Source: Aegilops tauschii subsp. strangulata
Lineage: Eukaryota > Streptophyta > Magnoliopsida > Poales > Poaceae
Assembly (NCBI RefSeq): GCF_002575655.3
Contig: NC_053036.3
Location: 158,138,627-158,202,626 of the forward strand
Direction of reading: 5' to 3'
DNA: 64,000 nucleotides
Below are positions 57,731 through 64,000 of the stretch, piece after piece. Every line of letters begins with the position of its first letter. Position 1 is the stretch's first letter. Position numbers and translations under genes: made by a program. The notes under the pieces are model-generated. The model saw nothing but the letters and a program-made list of their open reading frames with translations, searched no databases and was not told where the DNA came from.

Positions 57731-57735
57731 GCCGC
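57731..57735. other. Target-site duplication GCCGC (right copy)
   Basis: Matches 7586-7590. Confidence 0.95.
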
Positions 57736-58275
57736 ACTGCAGTGGGCGCGTCGCCATCTCCATTCCCCCCCTCCCGCGCGAGTCGTACCTTCGTTCGCCG
57801 GAGCCGGCGTAGACGAAGCCAAGCCAGGCCCGCACAGACCCAGATGGAGCCCAAGGGCCCAGATTTGGGCCAGGAGGGCGGCGCCGCCAACCCGCCGCCG
57901 GAACCGCTGCTGCCCAAGGAGCACCGCGCGCACCCGCGACGGGGAAGGAAGGGCAACACCCGTAGCCGCCGGAGGCCCGAAGCCGAACCCCAGCCGCCGC
58001 ACGGCCAAGCACTCACCCCACCGCCGCCGCCGACCGGAGGAGGCGCCACCATGCCGCTGGGCCCCGTGCATGCCCGACTCCACTGCCCAGGATGGCAGCC
58101 CCGCGCCCACCACTATCGGAACGAGGAGAAGCGAGCCCCCGCCGCCAGCCACCGTGAGGGGCTTTGCAGCGGAGGCGGGGGAAGGGAGGGGAGCCGCCTG
58201 CCCCGGGATCTAGCGCTGCCGCCTGGGCTGCCCACGCCGGGGGGGAGGGGGCAAGGGGGTCGCTATTTCAGCGCG
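57736..58275. other. GC-rich host sequence, right arm of the split target
   Basis: It continues the GC-rich segment interrupted at 7590. Stop-free frames on both strands (57697-58287 plus; 57619-58152 minus) are Pro/Gly/Arg-rich without a recognised motif. Joined with 6870-7590 it is about 1.3 kb of GC-rich DNA, which on the minus strand resembles the 5' end of a grass gene or captured gene fragment. Confidence 0.4.
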
Positions 58276-59087
58276 TCTTCTTCTTAAGTGCTACATAATC
58301 TTACGTCCTTATTCGCATCACCGCTCTTTCCATTATTTGCAAACCACTTTCCGCCAAAGGTAAATGTCCTTTTTATGGTCAAAATGTATTTATCTGGACT
58401 ATTAGCATCCACAAATATTCCCTACATGCTTATAAAAAATTGGCTTTACTGTATGCAAAGATATAGGAAGGAAAGAAGTGCAGGAGTTGAAAACCAAAAC
58501 TGTCATAAAGACGAGGGAAGAATGTTAACTAAACCAACACAAAAATGGATAAGACAACAATATATGAAGACAGGTTTGTGCATGTTGGTTTCCATCCATA
58601 TTGTAGTTACAGTTTCACTTAAGTACCATTTCCTTACTGCACATCTGACTATTACAAATATATGTTCCGCATCACTAAACAAAATTACATGTTCAACTAA
58701 ACATTGACACGGTGGTATATGTTGTTCATGTACAAATAAAACTATCATTTCAGGAATATATTGTTGGAGTAAAAAAAATGCAAACATTGGTTACGGTTTT
58801 ACATCTCTACAGAATTCAATTGTTTGTACTCCAGTTTTCTTTACTTAAAATATCACTAATGCCTTTTGTGAAGCAAGTAAGTATCTGAAGTATAATTTTA
58901 TCTTTTTATATAAATAAGGGAAAATACAGAGACTTGTAGTGAAAATTATGAAACTACATAAGGTTATTTGGTGATTTGTTTTAGTACTTTGTGTTTGGAG
59001 ATCACAATTTGTCATGAATGTGTAGTCCAATCTTGGATTTTCCTTGGGAAATTTTTAGCCTGCGCAGATGCACGGGTTGATGACTAG
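58276..59087 (+). mobile_element. AT-rich tail ending in a possible Helitron 3' terminus
   Basis: AT-rich DNA without genes ends with CCTGCGCAGATGCACGGG, an imperfect hairpin, followed 8 bases later by CTAG and then T. A short GC hairpin close to a terminal CTRR inserted between A and T is the hallmark of Helitron 3' ends in grasses, and 'GCACGGG' next to the hairpin is common there. The matching 5' TC end was not found, so the extent is unknown; the GC-rich arms and the nested elements would lie inside it. Confidence 0.35.
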
Positions 59088-59559
59088 TATAGTCGAAATG
59101 TGTTGTGAGGCCACCATTGTAGATTTGTAGACATCACACGTGTAGACCCCATTAATGCATTCCACTTCCAGTAGGTAGTTTGGTCAAACGCGCGCCACGA
59201 ACCACAAGGCTCTCATAATTTTCCACACCGCAAACGCTGAAAAAAAAGTTCTCTTTACCTCGTCAATTTTACACAAAAGCCGAGAATTCGCTGTATGCAA
59301 TTACTCCCTCCAATTCATATTACTTGTCCTATATTTGTCTAGATACGGATAGTAGTAGAAATTTTGCAAACCTATAACCAAAGAGAGTGTGTTTCGCTGT
59401 TTCCTGCGCCACTACCCACTGGCTCGTCCTGCAAAGTGATAGGAGAGCCATGTTTCTCCAGCTACACCACTTGGTCACTCTGCTCCTGCTCCTGGAACAC
59501 CATGAAGTGACACTATTCGAGAAATATATAAGTTAGCTAGCTGACTAGCAGTGATACTC
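59088..59559. other. Spacer with a MITE fragment
   Basis: No gene recognised. At 59304-59350 a Stowaway-like start (TA then CTCCCTCCAATTCATATTAC) occurs with no opposite end. The 3' end of the Gypsy fragment lies near 59560. Confidence 0.5.
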
Positions 59560-61665
59560 TCTCGAACAGGAAGGAAGTGAGCACTTTGGAAGACGGATCA
59601 ATGACTACGAAGATAGCATTATTCCCTTTCTTGGTCCTGGGAAAGCCAATGATGAAGTCCGTACCAACTTTGTCCCATTTCCACTTAGGAATAGCTAAGG
59701 GCTAAAGGGTGCTGGCAGGCCTCTAATGCTCTGCCTTAATGCGACGACAACATCAAAGTTAGCAATGAACTCAGCGATTTCTCTCTTCATCCTAGTCCAC
59801 CAGAACCTCTGGCATAGGCACTGATACATCTTAGTACTGCCGGGATGAATCGTGAGAGGATATTGATGAGCCTCCTTAAGAATCAACTACCGTAGATATT
59901 GCTTCTTGAGAACCACTAGACGGTTCTCAAAGAAAACATCACCTTGATCATTTGTAGAGAAACTACCAGCAACTCCCTTCTCAATGTTATCCTTGATCCG
60001 AGTAATACCCGTATCATACTGCTGGCTAGTTATGATCGGATCCTCCAGAGTAGGTTTCGCCACCAAAGTAGAAAGAGATCCGTGTGGAACAATGTGAAGG
60101 TTAAGCTTACAGAATTCCTCATGGAGAAGTGGTTGACCTTGTAACAACATGAGATTGTCACAATAGGATTTACGACTTAATGCATCAGCCATGACATTAG
60201 CTTTACCTGGGGTGTAAGAAACTCCTAAGTCGTAATTGTAATCAACTCTAACCAACGTCTTTGCTTGACATTCAAATCAGTTTGGGTGAAGATATACTTT
60301 AGACTCCGGTGATCTCTCACAACGGATACCAAGAAGGTAATGTCGTCATGTCTTAAGTGCATAGACTACGGCTGCAAGCTCTAGATCATTTGTAGGATAA
60401 TTATCCTCATGTGGATGCAACTGTCGAGATGGATAGGCAATCACATGGCGATCTTGCATAAGAATGCAACATAGTCCTTGTCACAATGAGTCGCAATAGA
60501 TAACAAAGTCCTTGGAGAAGTCTGGTGGCACAAGTATGGGAGCAGAAGTCATGCATCTTTTCAATTCCTAAAAACTGCGCTCACACTGTGGGACCACTCA
60601 AAATTTTTATCTTTCTTGAGGAGTTTAGTAAGAGGCATGGTAACTTTGGAGGAGTTCTCAACGAAGCGGCGACAATAGCTCACTAGACCAAGAAAACTCC
60701 TAACTTGCTTAACCGATTCAGGTGGAGTCCAATCAAGGACGGCCTGAACTCTCTCGAGGTTGACAGCAATGCCCTTACCAGAGATCACGCGGCCTAGATA
60801 GGTCACTTATGGCAACCAAAATTCACACTTGAAGAACTTGGCATAAAGGCAGTGCTCTCTGAGTTTTTCTAACACTAATCTGAGATGCTCGGAATGCCAT
60901 TGAGGTAAACCACGACAAACTTATCTAAGTACTCCATGAAGATCGAGTTCATCAAGAGAGAGAATGTGGCTGGAGCATTGGTTATACCGAAGGACATAAC
61001 GGTGTACTCGTACTGGCCATAACGAGTGACAAAGGCTGTCTTAGGAATGTCCCCGTTTCTGATCTTGATTTGATGATAGCCTAACCTCAAATCCATCTTA
61101 GAAAAGGTTGAGATCCAGCGAGCTCATCATACAGGCCATTGATCCTGGGGAGCGGATACTTGATCTTTATCATGACCAAGTTAACGGGGTGATAACTACA
61201 ACCATCCGATCCGTACCATCCTTCTTCTTGATGAAGAGGATGGGACAAGCCCAAGGAGAAGAACTAGGACAGATGAAACCCTTTTGCAAGGTCTAATCAA
61301 GCTGCTTCTTTAGTTTAGCTAACTCTAAGGGTGCCATCTTATAAGGTCTCCTAGAAATTGGGGCGGTTCCAGGGATAAGATCTATGACAAACTCTACATC
61401 TCTGTCTGGTGGAATGCCTGGCACTTCCTCTGAAAAGACGTCCGGAAAGTCAGGGACTACCGGGATATCTTCAAGGTCTAGGAGAGGGCTGGCATTAAGA
61501 GAATAGAGTTGACTCTTTGCAACTCTAGTTGAGACAGTGACTATCTTGTCAGATGGGTGTCTAAGCTGAACAGACCTAGTGTAACAATCAATCTTGGCAT
61601 GATGAGTTCTCATCCAGTCCATACCCAAGATGATGTTAATATCTGTAGACTTGAGAGCTATAAGT
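59560..61665 (-). pseudogene. Decayed Ty3/Gypsy pol fragment
   Basis: Read on the minus strand from 61665: the end of the protease region (GMDWMRTHHAKIDC), the linker to reverse transcriptase (FPDVFSEEVPGIPPDRDVEF), reverse transcriptase ([30 protein letters not shown]), the connection with VSYCRRFVENSS, RNase H end (YTPGKANVMADALSRK), the integrase zinc region (HQYPLTIHPGSTKMYQCL) and the start of the integrase core (GTDFIIGFPRTKKGNN). The reverse transcriptase YxDD site reads VVYLNGIP, so both catalytic aspartates are lost, and the integrase CxxC pair is missing. Frameshifts and stops separate the pieces and no LTRs flank it. It is an old, inactive fragment. Confidence 0.93.
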
Positions 61666-62482
61666 GATGCAAGGAAAATAAATTGTATTGCTTCAGTTTA
61701 TGTATGTGTTTTGCTCACATCACAAATATCTGACAACTAGATAGTTCCCCAGTTCAGTATTGCATATAGTTTACCCCACTAGACATTGCATTAATCTTAC
61801 TTGGTTATTGTCCATAACGCTTTCAAATCTTCTGTTAAAAAGACCTGCAAGCGAGCCTTTTCATCGTTCGCCGTCCATGCACGCATTAAGGTCGGTAAAT
61901 TCAATTTGTTTTTCATCTGACTTCTGTAGCCTGTTGTACTTATTCAATGTGCTATTTAAGTAGGCGTTGTTAAAACTTTTGGTTTTGGGAGAATAGGAAA
62001 GTGTTCAAGCAAATTTTCTGCTATGTGTTGTTAAGAGCTTGAGATGAACCTTGAGAAATTTGACCCTCGATGTTAGGTGCATGCAAAAAGAATTTACGCC
62101 CTCAAAAGTAAAAGAAAGAATTTAAGTTGCGAGTTTCTTGAGAACTTTGACCCTCATATGTTCGGTACATGGAGAAAGAATTTACACCCTCAAAAGCAAA
62201 ATAAAGATTACTATAAGTTGGGGTTTCTTGAGAACTTTGACCCTCAGATGTTCAGTAGATGGAAAAAGAATTTACAACCTCAAAAGCAAAAAAGAATTTA
62301 CTATAAGTTGCGAGTTGCGAGTTTCTTTTTCTTTTTAACTTTAGAGGTTGTTACCGATGTTATGTCCTCGCAAAACTCTAGCATATTGCACTATAATTTT
62401 CTCTCCCGTTGTAACACATGTGCATGTTTGCTAGTAAAGAAAAAAAAATAGCCTTCATTATTTTTGTACCCCCCTATCTCAC
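61666..62482. other. AT-rich spacer with a tandem repeat
   Basis: No gene recognised. A tandem array of about 90-bp units occupies 62052-62325; the ORFs 62077-62451 and 62138-62338 are created by it. Confidence 0.5.
62052..62325. repeat. 87-90-bp tandem repeat, three copies
   Basis: Units start TGAGAA(A/C)TTTGACCCTC at 62052, 62139 and 62229. Each contains GAATTTAC(A/G)CCCTCAAAAG and ends AAGTTG(C/G)G(A/G)GTTTC. Confidence 0.88.
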
Positions 62483-62636
62483 CGACTCGGGAATGCCACG
62501 ACGAACCCGTGTTGCAGGAGGCTAGGAGCCCTGCCAGGACCGAATCTGGTGGCTCAAACTCGTTACCGTTGGCCTCCGCCCTTTTCGGTGAGGGCGTAGA
62601 CGAGGACTTCGATTTGAACTCAAACATGGCATCCAT
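62483..62636 (-). CDS. Candidate first exon of an unrecognised gene
   Basis: An ATG at 62636 opens a 51-codon frame (MDAMFEFKSKSSSTPSPKRA... then GLLASCNTGSSWHSRVG) ending at a strong GTGAGA donor at 62482. The composition looks protein-like and a GC-rich leader precedes it. No downstream exon was found before the Gypsy fragment, so the gene is probably truncated. Family not recognised. Confidence 0.3.
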
Positions 62637-63130
62637 GACGGGATAGCTCTTCTATCCTGGTACGAGGTAAGAGGATCCGCAGAAGAGCAAAGAAGCGCGG
62701 AGACGGATCACCAGAGAAAGGGGACCGATGACACGGGGCTGTTGAGGTGGAGTGCTGAGTCAAAAGGCAGAGTGACAGCGCCCCGGCCGATCAGTGTAGG
62801 ATGGACAGACACTAATATCTGCGACATTTTTGCCTGGTGACCCAAAGAAAATAAATACTACAGGAATAAGGAAACGAACAGGTTTTTGCATGTAATGCAT
62901 ATGAGAAATGCCGGTATGTAATTCATCATCTTTGATATGCATGACCGTATATTTGGCTTCAGGTGTTCAGTCGCAACCTATCATCTATGATCAGCCTAAC
63001 GTCTTTCTATTTGTTGTGGTGTGTTTCGTTGGGTGAGCATGTCCACTCCAAAGACTAAGACACTCGTATCCATGTTCGCCGAAACTTAAGCGAAAGCCCG
63101 GCGTACTTTCTCAAGAACGCTAGCCCAAGT
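62637..63130. other. Spacer, nothing recognised
   Basis: Contains the leader of the preceding candidate exon on the minus strand; otherwise no structure seen. Confidence 0.4.
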
Positions 63131-63420
63131 CGGACAACAAGCTGGTCGCACTCCATTGTAGACTCGATTGCAGACTCCATTGCAGAAGCGGGTAAAGCCT
63201 GGTTGAACTCTATCGTAGACTCCATTGCGAAGCTCAGTCAAGCGTGGGTGGACTCCATTGCAAAGCTCAGTCAAGCGTAGGTGAACTCCATTGTAGGCTC
63301 CAACGAAGAACTGAGTCAAGACTGGGTGAGCTGCCAGCAAAAAGGGCCTCACCTGCAGTATGACCTCCCAGAGTTGGAAGCTGGCATTCAGAGTAGCCGT
63401 AGCCTAGTGTGGAAGAGGGA
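63131..63420 (+). repeat. 33-bp coding-like tandem repeat
   Basis: Units around GACTCCATTGCGAAGCTCAG (63210 and 63249) and related GACTCCATTGCAG pieces from 63150 to 63300 form an imperfect array with spacing in multiples of three. On the plus strand it reads as repeats like VDSIAKLSQAW with one TAG at about 63279, then a normal-looking segment (LQYDLPELEAGIQSSRS). This may be a broken, amplified exon; no family recognised. Confidence 0.5.
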
Positions 63421-63521
63421 GAGAAATCCATCAGATCCTGAATCGACAAATACAATTTCAGTGATAAATAATACGTATAGGACTATGTAAATGTGACTAA
63501 ACAAGAATAGGGCAGAGGTCG

Positions 63522-63820
63522 TTAGGGAAGCCGCGTGCAAGCTTGGGCCCTAAGCATGGTACTGTATTGCTTGGTTAGGTACTTGGTCACAAGAAAGATG
63601 ATCAAACTTTTGTAAGTAAATAAAAACGACTGGATACCGCAGGTAAATGAAAAGATATTATTATTTACCTTCCATAGCGGATACACGGACGACAAACCCT
63701 TCCAAAGATCCATTAGGGATGCAGCTCTAATTGCCCAGAACATATATGAGACGGTGCCAGCCAATGCCAAAGGCAGCGCGAACCAGGAGAACTCGACATT
63801 GTGACCCTGTCGATTCTTGG
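63522..63820 (-). other. Minus-strand frame for a hydrophobic segment, candidate exon
   Basis: Around 63820-63670 the minus strand encodes VEFSWFALPLALAGTVSYMF and AASLMDLWKGLSSVYPLWK, ending at a GTAAAT donor near 63670. The hydrophobic stretch could be a membrane helix. Extension to the window edge and beyond is possible. I do not recognise the protein and the evidence is weak. Confidence 0.25.
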
Positions 63821-64000
63821 TTCATGTAAGTGATCCAGTATGCATGACCAGCAACAGAGAAAGTCAAGAAACACAATAGCTATGGAAGAAGGGCTGCATG
63901 CATGCATGGCATCTAGAGATACTATAATGACGGAGGAGATTCCTCAACAATTCAGTTAAAGTATACTCGAGTATTCACAACGCACGAACGTACGTACCTT

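Noticed and set aside
57619..58287. Plus-strand 196-codon and minus-strand 177-codon ORFs next to the outer LTR
   Set aside because: Both run across the LTR junction, so they cannot be native genes; the frames are GC-driven.
62077..62451. 124-codon plus-strand ORF
   Set aside because: It is built by the 90-bp tandem repeat and is Lys/Asn-rich without a domain.

Overview
The window looks like an intergenic, transposon-rich stretch of a Triticeae grass chromosome (wheat, Aegilops or a close relative). The reasons are a BARE-1/WIS/Angela-type Copia element, several Stowaway MITEs with 'CTCCCTC' ends, a giant CACTA element, and Russian-doll nesting of elements with intact target-site duplications. 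The species inference rests on recognising element families, not on a search.

Layout. 1-2.5 kb is unassigned flank. An intact single-exon L-type lectin receptor kinase gene lies at 2577-4616 (+) and is the only convincing ordinary host gene. 4.6-6.9 kb is unassigned flank. From 6.9 kb there is a GC-rich host sequence split at 7590 by an LTR retrotransposon (7591-57730, duplication GCCGC). Its 3.66-kb LTRs flank a 4.2-kb internal region with no recognisable gag-pol. Its 3' LTR was in turn hit by a 38.7-kb CACTA transposon (18572-57232, duplication CAG). Inside the CACTA a BARE-like Copia element inserted later (36849-45597, duplication AAAGG). The GC-rich host sequence resumes at 57736 and runs into AT-rich DNA ending in a possible Helitron 3' terminus at 59087. 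A decayed Ty3/Gypsy pol fragment (-) occupies about 59.56-61.66 kb. The last 2.3 kb holds short tandem repeats and weak exon-like ORFs.

The CACTA element is the most interesting part. Its left half carries minus-strand genes: a spliced two-B3-domain gene with a consistent 284-codon reading frame, a second frameshifted B3 gene of similar design, an intact two-exon 184-codon gene, and a 234-codon coiled-coil gene. Related sequence lies upstream of three of these, which suggests a locally duplicated gene module. The middle holds a diverged segmental duplication (about 30.1-32.35 kb versus 34.45-36.75 kb, continuing at 45.7 kb), a triple fold-back repeat, GA-rich and other minisatellites and Stowaway MITEs. 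The right half carries plus-strand transposon genes: remnants with a duplicated exon, a coiled-coil exon, and a multi-exon TNP1-like gene (50.6-55.6 kb, plant Transposase_24-like) broken by one frameshift and one stop. I found no TNP2-type catalytic transposase, so the element is probably not autonomous now.

Order of events: GC-rich sequence, then LTR retrotransposon, then CACTA, then Copia. The two Copia LTRs are very similar, so that insertion is the youngest of the large ones.
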